Source: Paenibacillus sabinae T27 (GTDB lineage: Bacteria > Bacillota > Bacilli > Paenibacillales > Paenibacillaceae). Taken from it: DNA of 64,000 nt. The notes under the pieces are model-generated. The model saw only the letters and a list, made by a program, of their open reading frames with translations, did not search any database and was not told where the DNA came from. Both the position numbers and the translations under genes were made by a program. Where the stretch lies: NCBI RefSeq assembly GCF_000612505.1, contig NZ_CP004078.1, forward strand, positions 1,476,001-1,540,000. The letters are read 5' to 3'. Below, in pieces: positions 52,230-60,406 of the stretch. The stretch's first letter is position 1. The number at the start of each line of letters is the position of its first letter.

Positions 52230-52940
52230 ATGGCTCAAACGATCAGCAAACCCCGCTTTCTGAACAAAGAGGAATTCCGGCATGCGCTGGAGCAGGCAAT
52301 TGAAGGCAACGCGGTTGCCAAGGCTCCCTTTACGACCATGTGGGCGAACGGCGAACTCACCAAGGATATCTTTGCCAGATGGGTTGAACAGCATTATGCC
52401 TATGTCGGTCCTTTCGCCGATTATCTGGCTTATATTTATGCGAACTGTCCGCATGAGGACGCCAAGGATTTTCTGCTTCAGAACATGTGGGAGGAAGAGC
52501 TTGGCGGAGACCGGCACACCGATCTGCTGATCCGCTTCGGCGAAGCCTGCGGGACTACCCGGGAGAAGGTCGAAGCGATGGAGAACCTTCTGCCCGAAAC
52601 GATTGGCCTTCAGTCCTGGTGCTACCGGATGGCGTTCCGCGAGAATTTCCTGTACGCAACGGCAGCGCTCGTCGTTGGCCTGGAATCTCAGGTGCCCGCC
52701 ATTTACCGTCGCCAAACGCCGACACTTCGCGAGAAGTATGGTTTCACGGATGAAGAGGTTGAATTCTTCGATCTGCACATCGTATCCGACGAAATTCATG
52801 GCGAACGGGGATATCAGATTGTGCTTGAATACGCCAGAACAGCGGAAGAGCAGCAGCGGTGCATTGAAATCGTTGAGGAAGCGACAAAAATGCGCAGAAT
52901 GTATCTGGCCGGCATTTCCCGTGAGTTCTGCGGCAAGTAA
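52230..52940 (+). CDS. Haem-oxygenase-like di-iron oxidase (TenA/PqqC/CADD fold)
   Basis: The product has 236 residues, all-helical by sequence. The six ligands of HDO-type di-iron enzymes are visible with CADD-like spacing: Glu89 and His96 (MWEEELGGDRH), Glu152 (GLESQ), and His183, Asp187, His190 (LHIVSDEIHGE). The H-x3-D-x2-H spacing equals that of CADD (174/178/181). TenA thiaminases and PqqC lack this full set, so an oxygenase rather than thiaminase is likely. AGAGGAGAG precedes the ATG. It is the first gene of a six-gene operon with an aldehyde dehydrogenase and a ferredoxin, fitting an O2-dependent degradation step. The substrate is not known. Confidence 0.85.
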   Translation: MAQTISKPRFLNKEEFRHALEQAIEGNAVAKAPFTTMWANGELTKDIFARWVEQHYAYVGPFADYLAYIYANCPHEDAKDFLLQNMWEEELGGDRHTDLLIRFGEACGTTREKVEAMENLLPETIGLQSWCYRMAFRENFLYATAALVVGLESQVPAIYRRQTPTLREKYGFTDEEVEFFDLHIVSDEIHGERGYQIVLEYARTAEEQQRCIEIVEEATKMRRMYLAGISREFCGK

Positions 52941-52993
52941 CTTGGCAGGATGACCGCTTGTAACCGATATTGGTACAGAAAGGAGCGCCTGAC

Positions 52994-54493
52994 ATGACAG
53001 TCAAAGCGAGGTTGGCAGTGGAAACATACAGGAATCTGGTAAATGGTGAATGGACCGAATCGCTGGGCGGTGAAACCTTCGACAGTGTTAACCCGGCGGA
53101 TACGGAAGATGTCGTCGGACGCTTTCAAGCCTCTGTTCCTGAAGATGTAGAGCGTGCAGTCGCTGCGGCAGAGCGCGCCTTCCGCACCTGGAAGGACGTT
53201 CCGCCTTCCCGGAAGGCGGCGATGATGTTCAAAGCCGCGGACCTGCTGGAAGCCCGGCTGGAGACGCTGGCGGCGGAACTGACACGCGAAGAGGGCAAGA
53301 CGCTCTTAAACAGCATGGCGGAGGTGAAGCGATCCGTACAGACGTTGCGGTATTACGCCTCGGAGGGCATGAACGTTGCCGGCACGACACTTCCCTCGGA
53401 CGATCCTGCGACATTTGTCTATACGAAAAAGGAGCCGCTCGGCGTTGTCGCCGTGATTACGCCTTGGAATTTCCCGCTGTCCATTCCGGTCCGCAAAATC
53501 GCTCCGGCACTGGTGACGGGCAACACGGTCGTCTTCAAACCGGCATCCGATACGCCGCTTGTCGCCTACCGGCTGGCAGAGGCAATTCACGAGGCAGGGT
53601 TTCCGCCCGGCGTCTTCAACCTCGTAACCGGCTCCGCCTCACAGGCGGGCAAGCCGCTGACCTCCCATCAGGCCGTCAAGGCGGTAACGTTCACCGGCTC
53701 GACCGCTGCGGGAGAGCAGATTCAGCGGACGGTCTCTCTTTCGACCCGGACCCAGTTTGAGCTTGGGGGCAAAAATCCGTTGATCGTCCTTGACGACGCG
53801 GACATCGATTTTGCGGTTGAGCTGGCCGTGAAAGGAGGCTTCGAGCTGACCGGTCAAGCCTGTACCGGGACAAGCAGGGTAATCGTCATGGAAGCTGTGC
53901 ACGACGCTTTTGTCGAGAAGCTGATAGAACGGACGCGCACGATGACGGTAGGAAGCGGCTTCGACAGCGCTTCTGAAATCGGGCCTCTCGCCAACCGCAG
54001 CCAGCTCGACAATGTGCTGTCCTATATCCGGGTAGGCCAGGACGAGGGAGCGGATCTGGCGGCAGGCGGAGAACGCCTGACGGGAGGGGATTATGACAGG
54101 GGCTATTATGTCCGCCCCGCAGTCTTTACCGGCGTCAATCCCAAGATGCGGATCGCGCAGGAGGAAATTTTCGGACCGGTCATTTCCGTCATCAAGGTCA
54201 AGTGCTTTAACAAGGCGCTGAAGGTGGCGAACGGGGTACAATACGGATTGTCAGCATCGATCTGTACGGCAAGTCCGGAGCGCATCCAATATTTTATCGA
54301 CCATATGGATTCCGGACTGGTGAAGGTCAATGCGCCAACAACCGGCAATGCGGTCAATGCGCCGTTTGGCGGATTGAAAATGTCGGGAACCGGCACTTAC
54401 CGCGAAGCGGGAAGGGCGGCGCTTGATTTCTACCTTCGGGAGAAGACGGTATACCAGCAGGCGCGTCCTATCAAATTCTGCTGTTCGCTGTAG
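52994..54493 (+). CDS. Aldehyde dehydrogenase (possibly alpha-ketoglutarate semialdehyde type)
   Basis: The product has 499 residues from the ATG at 52994, nine bases after AAAGGAG; the frame opens at 52970. ALDH motifs are complete: [29 protein letters not shown], the catalytic Glu in FELGGKNP and the catalytic Cys in [15 protein letters not shown]. The GQACTGTSR form and '[11 protein letters not shown]' resemble alpha-ketoglutarate semialdehyde dehydrogenases of Bacillus (YcbD-like), but this is only a family impression. It would oxidise an aldehyde produced by the oxidase encoded 53 bp upstream. Confidence 0.9.
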   Translation: MTVKARLAVETYRNLVNGEWTESLGGETFDSVNPADTEDVVGRFQASVPEDVERAVAAAERAFRTWKDVPPSRKAAMMFKAADLLEARLETLAAELTREEGKTLLNSMAEVKRSVQTLRYYASEGMNVAGTTLPSDDPATFVYTKKEPLGVVAVITPWNFPLSIPVRKIAPALVTGNTVVFKPASDTPLVAYRLAEAIHEAGFPPGVFNLVTGSASQAGKPLTSHQAVKAVTFTGSTAAGEQIQRTVSLSTRTQFELGGKNPLIVLDDADIDFAVELAVKGGFELTGQACTGTSRVIVMEAVHDAFVEKLIERTRTMTVGSGFDSASEIGPLANRSQLDNVLSYIRVGQDEGADLAAGGERLTGGDYDRGYYVRPAVFTGVNPKMRIAQEEIFGPVISVIKVKCFNKALKVANGVQYGLSASICTASPERIQYFIDHMDSGLVKVNAPTTGNAVNAPFGGLKMSGTGTYREAGRAALDFYLREKTVYQQARPIKFCCSL

Positions 54494-54588
54494 GATTAGC
54501 GAAGGAACGGTAATTCCGGATTCGTCTGCCAACAAATGCTGCTCTGAACAGAAGATTATGATTCCAAAAATAGACGGAGGATAGTGCG

Positions 54589-55062
54589 ATGAGATCGGTA
54601 CTGAAGCTGGAACTGGAGGAAGCCAGGGTGATGATCGAGGCGGCGAAGGAAGCCTCCCAGCGGGTCAATGCCCTTGAATCGATCTGTGTGGTCGATGACG
54701 GCGGGTATGTGGTCGCGCTGGAGCGGATGAACGGCGGACGCATCACAGGTCCTGAAATCGCGATTGCCAAAGCGTTCACGGCAGCCGGCCACAAGCGGTC
54801 GACGCATCTGTTCAATCAGCCGGGCGGTCCCGCAAGTCCGACAGGCGAGGCTTTCGGCATCCATGTGATGCTGCCGGGCAAATTCGCCATCTTCGTCGGC
54901 GGCTTTCCGGTTGTGGTCAACGGGGAAGTGGTTGGCGGCATCGGCATCAGCGGAGGCAATGGCGAACAGGACACTGCAGTCGGAACGGCTGCGCTTGCCG
55001 CGCTGCAGGAGCACCTCGGCTCTGCTTATGAAGTGCTGACCGATGCGGATATCAAGAAGTAG
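54589..55062 (+). CDS. GlcG/HbpS-family protein
   Basis: The product has 157 residues. Sequence features of the GlcG/HbpS/PduO-C group: SICVVDDGGYVVALERMNGG, KAFTAAGHKRST, LPGKFAIFVGGFPVV and GGIGISGGNGEQD. The fold forms oligomers that bind haem or cobalamin-like ligands in some members and often sits in catabolic operons with oxidoreductases. No signal peptide, so cytosolic. CGGAGGAT precedes the ATG. Third gene of the operon. Its role here is unknown; ligand binding or subunit assembly are options. Confidence 0.88.
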   Translation: MRSVLKLELEEARVMIEAAKEASQRVNALESICVVDDGGYVVALERMNGGRITGPEIAIAKAFTAAGHKRSTHLFNQPGGPASPTGEAFGIHVMLPGKFAIFVGGFPVVVNGEVVGGIGISGGNGEQDTAVGTAALAALQEHLGSAYEVLTDADIKK

Positions 55063-55154
55063 CCGCTTCGCTGAAGGAGGAGAATGGAAGAGTCTGGCAG
55101 CAGGGTTGAAAACCGAGTCTGTAATCTATAATATTATAGGAAAATCTACTCGGG

Positions 55155-55162
55155 GGTATACC
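55155..55162. promoter_or_regulatory. GGTATACC core overlapping the regulator start
   Basis: The 8-bp palindrome GGTATACC ends two bases before the GntR-family ATG and overlaps its ribosome site. It is part of the regulon operator arms and could allow feedback, but a full 9-3-9 site is not present. Confidence 0.4.
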
Positions 55163-55164
55163 AT

Positions 55165-55833
55165 ATGCCAGTCGTTTGGAACAGTGCAGAAATCACGCCG
55201 ATCCGTGACAAAGTTTATGAATATATCAAACAGGCGATCGTGCAGGGCCAATACAAATCCGGCGACCGTATCATCGAACGGGAGCTGGCCGATCAGCTGA
55301 ATGTCAGCCGGACACCGATTCGCGAAGCGCTCTTCCGGCTCGAATCCCAGGGTTTCGTCAAGACGCTTCCTCGTAAAGGCGTAATTGTTTCCAAGCTGAC
55401 GCCGGAGGAAGTGGTCGAGATCTTTATGATTCTATCGGCGCTGGAAGGACTGGCGATGAATCTGGCCGCCGAGAAAGCAAGCCCTGAAGAACACGCCGAG
55501 TTATCTGAGATTATCAAGAAGATGGAGACTGTGCTCGCCGAGCAGGATGGATCGGATGAGCGCTGGAAGTTCCATTTTGAAATCAACGATGTGATCTTCC
55601 GTGCGGCGCAGAGTCCACGTCTTACCCAGATGCTGGACGGCTTGTCCGATTATATCCGGGCTTTCGTGGAGCTCGGATATGAACTTCCGGGACGTGGACG
55701 TCAGGCAACTGAAGAACATCTGGAGATTGCCAAAGCGGTCCGTGACGGTGAGGCTGAATTGGCCGGTCGCCTGACTCGGATTCATCTGGAGAATGCCAAA
55801 CAAGCTTATCTGCAAGCTTTAAACCATCAATAA
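55165..55833 (+). CDS. GntR-family regulator, FCD type (candidate regulator of the operator-linked regulon)
   Basis: The product has 222 residues. The N-terminal winged-helix domain reads VYEYIKQAIVQGQYKSGDRI, then ERELADQLNVSRTPIREALFRLESQGFV. The C-terminal FCD domain (from about residue 80: EVVEIFMILSALEGLAMNLAAEKAS) would bind the effector, often a small acid. FCD-type repressors bind palindromes near TTGGTATACCAA-like sequences with GTATAC/GTAC cores, matching the four operators in this region. It lies inside the oxidase operon, so it is the best candidate to bind them. Weak ribosome site (GGGGGT). Confidence 0.9.
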   Translation: MPVVWNSAEITPIRDKVYEYIKQAIVQGQYKSGDRIIERELADQLNVSRTPIREALFRLESQGFVKTLPRKGVIVSKLTPEEVVEIFMILSALEGLAMNLAAEKASPEEHAELSEIIKKMETVLAEQDGSDERWKFHFEINDVIFRAAQSPRLTQMLDGLSDYIRAFVELGYELPGRGRQATEEHLEIAKAVRDGEAELAGRLTRIHLENAKQAYLQALNHQ

Positions 55834-55897
55834 CACAGCAGCCTGTCTTCCTGACATTCCTGGGGCATGGCTGCGGGAATAGGGAGGACGATCGCTT

Positions 55898-56212
55898 ATG
55901 CCCATCGTGAAGCTTCATCAGAACGGCCGGCTGCTTCAGCAGGAGGTAGCGCCGGGGAGCAATCTGGTTGTACTCGCCGGAACGAGGAAGTTCGACGGTC
56001 TGTCCTACGGCTGCGGAATGGGGAAATGCACACGCTGCATGGTGAAGGTGCTGAGCGGCGGGGAGACGCTGCCCGAGCCCAACTGGAAAGAGAACAAAAT
56101 GCTTGGGGACAAAATCCGGGACGGTTACCGGCTGGCCTGCCAAATCTATGTTCACGAGGATCTTGAGCTTGCTCAGGAGAGTGCTGTCCGTTCCCGGGCC
56201 GGGAGCTCTTAA
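55898..56212 (+). CDS. 2Fe-2S ferredoxin 1
   Basis: The product has 104 residues. A plant-type 2Fe-2S ferredoxin fold with ligands in YGCGMGKCTRCMVKV (C-x4-C-x2-C) and a fourth Cys in RLACQIY. GGGAGGA precedes the ATG. It is the fifth gene of the operon that starts with the di-iron oxidase, so it is a likely electron donor for that enzyme. A reductase is not encoded in the operon. Confidence 0.88.
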   Translation: MPIVKLHQNGRLLQQEVAPGSNLVVLAGTRKFDGLSYGCGMGKCTRCMVKVLSGGETLPEPNWKENKMLGDKIRDGYRLACQIYVHEDLELAQESAVRSRAGSS

Positions 56213-56288
56213 AGAGAGCCGAACTTTTAAGGCAATCGAGAATAAACGGATAAGACTTAAATAAAGAAGAGGAACGGAGGAACCGGAA

Positions 56289-56606
56289 ATGAGCCAATAT
56301 GTGATGCTGTCGACGACAGAACGCTACCGGACGGTAACGGACAACCCGAATCTGGAAATGGTGGCGAATTACGATTACTACTTTTTCGGGAAGAAGAAGA
56401 CGACGTTCTCCATCTGCAAAATCAAAAGTCAGAATACCCGCATACTTATTCAAGGGGTTGGTGAAGTTTTTCCGGACAACAGCATTCCGCTGAAGGTGTT
56501 CCCCAAGTTCGAAACGACCGAAGAAATCGAGAGGGAAATCTACGAGCTCGATATCGATAAGGACAGCCGGGTTGTCAAAACGGAAGCCCAGGCGCAGCCG
56601 GTTTGA
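56289..56606 (+). CDS. Orphan 105-residue protein of the oxidase operon
   Basis: The product has 105 residues, with ACGGAGGAACC before the ATG. It begins MSQYVMLSTTERYRTVTDNP, is mixed in composition with aromatic-rich strands (YDYYFFGKKKTTFSICKI) and ends in an acidic, probably flexible tail. No Cys pair, membrane helix or enzyme motif. I recognise no family. It is the last gene of the six-gene operon, before a terminator, so it likely serves the same pathway as a subunit or small accessory factor. Confidence 0.75.
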   Translation: MSQYVMLSTTERYRTVTDNPNLEMVANYDYYFFGKKKTTFSICKIKSQNTRILIQGVGEVFPDNSIPLKVFPKFETTEEIEREIYELDIDKDSRVVKTEAQAQPV

Positions 56607-56625
56607 TCGGGATTTATTGAAAAAA

Positions 56626-56656
56626 GCGCAGAGGAGAAGTCCTCTGTGTTTTTTTC
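56626..56656 (+). terminator. Terminator of the six-gene oxidase operon
   Basis: CGCAGAGGA/TCCTCTGTG hairpin followed by seven Ts, 20 bp after the last stop. Confidence 0.85.
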
Positions 56657-56774
56657 ATTCTTTGGGCTTTATGTCTGTCCTTAGGCATTCTGTTTGCCGG
56701 CCAGCTTCGGAACAGGCGGATCGGATCAGGGCAGAGATATAGGGCCAAACGGTTGTACAGGAAGGGAATAACGG

Positions 56775-56822
56775 ACAAAAGGCGCCTTTCGCTGTATGCG
56801 GTAGGCACCTTCTGTTTTTTTA
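56775..56822 (-). terminator. Terminator of ferredoxin 2
   Basis: On the minus strand AAGGTGCC and GGCGCCTT arms are followed by TTGTCC, 28 bp beyond the ferredoxin 2 stop. The T-run is weak. Confidence 0.5.
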
Positions 56823-56849
56823 TTGATGAAAGGTTATTCCTGGAACTCT

Positions 56850-57188
56850 TTAGGAGCTGGCTGCGTTAATCCGGCGTTTGGCGATCTTGTCGAGACGTTC
56901 AAGGTCCTTGTCTCCCCAAGCGATCGTTACATCTCCGGTAATGAAGGTTTGACATGCCAGCCGGTAGCCCTGATCGATATTATCCTGGCCGAGTCTGTCG
57001 ATTTCTTTTTTCATCACTTTGCTGAGATGCTCCTGCCCGTCGACGACCCTCACCCGGCATGTTCCGCACAGACCTCCGCCGCATTTGTAGGGGACCGAGC
57101 CTTCGTAACGAATCGAGGTCCGCAGCAGATTGGCGTTCTCAGCCACTTCAATCGTTTTTCCAGAGGTATCATATTTAATTACCGGCAT
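56850..57188 (-). CDS. 2Fe-2S ferredoxin 2
   Basis: The product has 112 residues. Ligands are in YKCGGGLCGTCRVRV (C-x4-C-x2-C) and RLACQTF. Sequence is related to but clearly distinct from ferredoxin 1 in the adjacent operon. It is transcribed away from the aspartate-dehydrogenase-like gene, with the shared palindrome between them, so both are likely controlled by the same regulator. It may be a second electron carrier for the di-iron oxidase, or serve another step. Confidence 0.9.
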   Translation of the reverse strand: MPVIKYDTSGKTIEVAENANLLRTSIRYEGSVPYKCGGGLCGTCRVRVVDGQEHLSKVMKKEIDRLGQDNIDQGYRLACQTFITGDVTIAWGDKDLERLDKIAKRRINAASS

Positions 57189-57233
57189 GTCAGCATCCCT
57201 CCCTGTGATAGTAAGACAAGTATACCATAAATA

Positions 57234-57254
57234 TTTGGTATATGGTATACCAAA
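57234..57254. promoter_or_regulatory. Regulon operator 4 (perfect 9-3-9 palindrome), divergent promoter
   Basis: TTTGGTATA-TGG-TATACCAAA, both arms exact, with an extra half-site TATACCA at 57221-57227. It lies between ferredoxin 2 and the aspartate-dehydrogenase-like gene, positioned to control both directions. Confidence 0.85.
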
Positions 57255-57342
57255 TACCGTTTTTTTGTTATGATGAATAGCAAGAAAATAAAGTCTTTAT
57301 TTGTACAGGATACCGAAAGATTAGAAGACAGGAGGAACGGAT

Positions 57343-58152
57343 TTGAGAGTCGGAATTATCGGGTACGGAACGATTGGAACGGACGTGGCAGGCTTCATAC
57401 AGCGGGGTGAAGCGGGAGAAGCTTCTCTGGCAGCTGTGCTGGTTCGCAAGGGTCCAACCTGCGAAAGCAGCCTTGCGGGTAGAAGCGGCAAGCCGCTGTT
57501 CACCGCAAGCTTTAACGAATTTATGGAGCAGGTGCCTGATCTTGTTGTGGAATGCGCCGGACATGCGGCTGTAGCCGCTTATGGAGAACGGGTGCTGCGG
57601 ACTGCGGATTTCATGGTGGTCAGCGCAGGGGCATTGGCGGATGAAGATCTTTATGGCCGGCTCTTGATAACGGCCCGGGAGAACGGACATCGGCTGGTCG
57701 TGCCTTCGGCCGCCATTGCCGGGCTGGACCGGATCGCGGCCGCAAGCGTCGGTCACATGGACGAGGTCTCGCTCATCACGCGCAAACCGCCGAAGGCCTG
57801 GATCGGCACGTTCGTTGAGGACAAGCTTAATCTGGAGGGACTGACGGAGCCGGTGTGCGTCTTCGAGGGGCCGGCCAGGGAGTCGGCGAAGCTGTTCCCG
57901 GAAAGCGTCAACGTCTCAGCGGCGCTCAGTCTGGCCGGAATCGGCTTCGACCGAACCACCGTTAAAGTGTTCGTGGACCCAGGCATTACCTCCAACCGGC
58001 ATCAGGTCGTGGCACGCGGCAAATTCGGAGAGCTTCAGCTGGAGGTAGGCAATACGCCCTCGGCGGCTAACCCGAAGACGGGCTACATAGTAGCGATGAG
58101 CGTGATCCATAACCTGCAGAAGCTGAGCGGGCCGTTTATGATCGGGTTGTAA
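57343..58152 (+). CDS. Aspartate-dehydrogenase-like (NadX/DUF108) oxidoreductase
   Basis: The product has 269 residues with a TTG start, nine bases after AGGAGGAAC. The Rossmann motif is at the N-terminus (MRVGIIGYGTIGTDV) and DLVVECAGHAAVAAYGE follows. The DUF108 domain ends with VKVFVDPGITSNRHQVVARG, where the His is the conserved catalytic residue region of NadX. Aspartate dehydrogenases oxidise L-aspartate to iminoaspartate/oxaloacetate with NAD(P)+, some serving NAD synthesis. Here no nadA/nadC is adjacent, and the shared operator ties the gene to the catabolic regulon, suggesting deamination of aspartate or a similar amino acid. Confidence 0.9.
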   Translation: MRVGIIGYGTIGTDVAGFIQRGEAGEASLAAVLVRKGPTCESSLAGRSGKPLFTASFNEFMEQVPDLVVECAGHAAVAAYGERVLRTADFMVVSAGALADEDLYGRLLITARENGHRLVVPSAAIAGLDRIAAASVGHMDEVSLITRKPPKAWIGTFVEDKLNLEGLTEPVCVFEGPARESAKLFPESVNVSAALSLAGIGFDRTTVKVFVDPGITSNRHQVVARGKFGELQLEVGNTPSAANPKTGYIVAMSVIHNLQKLSGPFMIGL

Positions 58153-58269
58153 TCTCTAGATATATATGGAGTGGGAACGCAGCGGCAAACGGCCGAGAGA
58201 TCGGGGAGCATGAAGGACAAGAACCCACATCAACATTCAGCCCACCGCTTCCTTGGCAACCGGTGAAGG

Positions 58270-58692
58270 ATCCAGACTTCCGTCATACCCGTTCGGGACA
58301 TTTTGTAAACAGCCCAGGCGGGCGATGCCTTAACCGCATTGTCGACCAAATTAACCAGCAGTGATTCCCGAAGAGTGGAAATCTCCCGTTAGATGGCTGA
58401 GCGGGGTAAGGATATGGAGCATGACGGCTTGTTCCCTCAATTGAGGAGCCATAACGGCCTGAACCTGATTCATCAGCGCCTGAGTTTCCAGAAGTCGAAG
58501 CTCCGGCTTGCTCGTGCGGACTAATGCCCAAGCGGGCAAGCTTTCTGCAAAATGCGGATGGCGGGCAAGCCTGATCAGCATCAGCAGCAGAACGAGTGCA
58601 AGAACGGCTTCGAGCAAAGCACTGATCGATACCAGATAACGGGTGGAAAGGGAGTTATTGGCGAAGACCGGCCGTGAATGAGGGGGAGGCAT
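58270..58692 (-). pseudogene. Decayed sensor histidine kinase remnant
   Basis: Reading from 58692 downward there is a membrane helix (STRYLVSISALLEAVLALVLLLMLIRL), then a stretch typical of the region between the H box and ATPase domain (MNQVQAVMAPQLREQAVML). This frame then stops. In the next frame the kinase N-box continues (ESLLVNLVDNAVKAS) after an indel between 58352 and 58388. The H box and the G boxes are missing, so at least one internal deletion and one frameshift are present. It cannot encode a working kinase. A short GMTEVW-like trace follows before the sequence loses similarity. Confidence 0.7.
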
Positions 58693-58720
58693 GTCCTGAA
58701 CAGGGGCGGCCTCCTCTTCC

Positions 58721-59443
58721 TTATTCTTTGTCTTGCGACTCCATGGAAGCTGCCGTCTCGCTATGCTGGAGAAGTGACTGGAAGGATTCCGTAGGGGCGG
58801 ACGCTGACTTGATCCTGCGCCCTTTCCCGGCGGCTTTCGACTTCTTGCCGGACGGCTTGCGTGCCGGAATCGAGAACGGCGTGTAGCCTCCGGTATACAG
58901 CGTCCCGATCTTGCAGCCTAAGTCTTCCGCCAGCGCCGTTAGGCCCGAATACCCCGCCCGCTCCGATAGCTTCAGCAGGATGACCGCCGAGGTGCGGGCA
59001 TCCTCCAGCGCGTCATGATGCCGCAGCGGGATGCCGAAATAGTCGGCAAGTATATTGAGACGGTAAGAGCCAAGGCCGGCCAGCATTTTTTTTGCGAGCA
59101 AATAAGTGCACCAATATTGAAAGGATGGATAGGGCAGAGAGCACTGATCCAGTCCATAGCGGAGTACGCTCATATCGAAGGATGCGTTATGCGCTACAAT
59201 ATTTTTTCCATGAATAAGCGGTTCAATGTAGGGCCACAGCTCGCGGAATGTCGGCTGCCCGGCGACCATTTCGGGCGTTATTCCGTGGATGGCGATATTT
59301 CTGCGGTCGAACGACCGCTCGGGATTAATCAGCCATTCCTGCTCGGACACGATCTTCCCGGCCTTCACTTCCACCAGTCCCAGTGCGCATGCGCTGGCCC
59401 GGCCGGCATTTGCCGTCTCAAAATCGATTGCGACAAAATCCAT
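58721..59443 (-). CDS. DEDDh-type 3'-5' exonuclease (DnaQ-like)
   Basis: The product has 240 residues. Exonuclease motifs: MDFVAIDFETAN (Asp, Glu), NIVAHNASFDMSVLRYG (Asp) and HHDALEDARTS (His, Asp). This is the free-standing epsilon/RNase T-like exonuclease group. Residues about 190-240 are a Lys/Ser-rich tail (ARKPSGKKSKAAGKGRRIKSAS) that may bind nucleic acid. It probably acts in DNA repair or RNA end trimming. No partner gene is adjacent. Confidence 0.9.
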   Translation of the reverse strand: MDFVAIDFETANAGRASACALGLVEVKAGKIVSEQEWLINPERSFDRRNIAIHGITPEMVAGQPTFRELWPYIEPLIHGKNIVAHNASFDMSVLRYGLDQCSLPYPSFQYWCTYLLAKKMLAGLGSYRLNILADYFGIPLRHHDALEDARTSAVILLKLSERAGYSGLTALAEDLGCKIGTLYTGGYTPFSIPARKPSGKKSKAAGKGRRIKSASAPTESFQSLLQHSETAASMESQDKE

Positions 59444-59533
59444 AGTGCTAGCTCCTGTCTTTCCTTGTTGATAGATTCATCAGTTTCTTATTCTATAAGT
59501 ATAGCAGAGGCCGGCTCTGAAAAAAGAGCGGGT

Positions 59534-60327
59534 TTACTCCTCTCCCGGAATATCCACAACTTCCCCGTTCATGCTGACGTCCTGGCTGCCAAGCTCCGTC
59601 ACGGTTCCGTCCGGGACGATAAAGCCGTAAGAAACGGCGCCGATGTGGGGCATTGCTCGAAAGTAAACGAAACGGCTGTTCAGTACGGGGCGTTTGCCGC
59701 TTCATAGTATGACACGACATCCCCGCTCCAGATCAGGAACCGGCTATATTCACCCTCCGGAAAATAATAGGTAAAGCTCTGGCCTTCGAGAGAAGACGGG
59801 GTCGGTTCAAGGTCCCGAATCATGCTAACACAGGGCAGCTGAAGGGCCGCTCTGCGCGCTTCGGTCAGATTGCCGGACGTAAGGCGTTCTTTCAATCTGC
59901 TGTCGGCTTTTGACACGTACACCGTGCGGGAACCCGGATTCCAGATTACGTAAGCGCCCGACACTTCGGCGATAAAACGCAGCGGAACCATGATGTGCCC
60001 TTTTTGCAGGATCGCCGGCGTCGAGAGCGCCACTGTACCGGAACCGGTAGAGGCCGTTTTCTGGCCGGCGGTCAACCTGATCACCTCACTGCCGCTCATA
60101 ACCGTTACCGTCTTGGTCTCGTTATTCCAGCTTACCGATATCCCCGGAATGTGCTGCACAACGTTTAAAGGGACCATCGTCGTTCCGTCAGCCAAATAGG
60201 CGGATGTTCCCTGAACGGCCGCGTTGTTCACGATAACCTCAATTCCGCCGGCTGCAAAGGTTGTATCCTCCGAAACTACGGCTAAAGTAAGAATTGAAGC
60301 ACAGACCAGACTTGCGAGCTTATTCAT
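59534..60327 (-). pseudogene. Secreted copper-amine-oxidase-N-type protein with a frameshift near the end
   Basis: The intact frame (59680-60327) gives 215 residues: a signal peptide (MNKLASLVCASILTLAVVS), then two copper amine oxidase N-terminal repeats (VIVNNAAVQGTSAYLADGT...MVPLNVVQHI and GHIMVPLRFIAEVSGAYVIW). It ends abruptly at AANAPY. In the next frame the sequence goes on convincingly as PVLNSRFVYFRAMPHIGAV, SYGFIVPDGTVTELG and then GEVVDIPGEE before a stop at 59534. One extra C in the CCCC run (plus-strand GGGG, 59687-59690) would join both frames. So either the gene is broken, phase-variable or there is a base-call error. The domain is typical of Paenibacillus cell-surface proteins. 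Confidence 0.65.
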
Positions 60328-60406
60328 TGGCGTATTCCTCCATGTAAAAAATCCCTCCCTATGTAGACGCTAAATCACCTGATTAGTTACAGAATCTTAC
60401 AACAAA

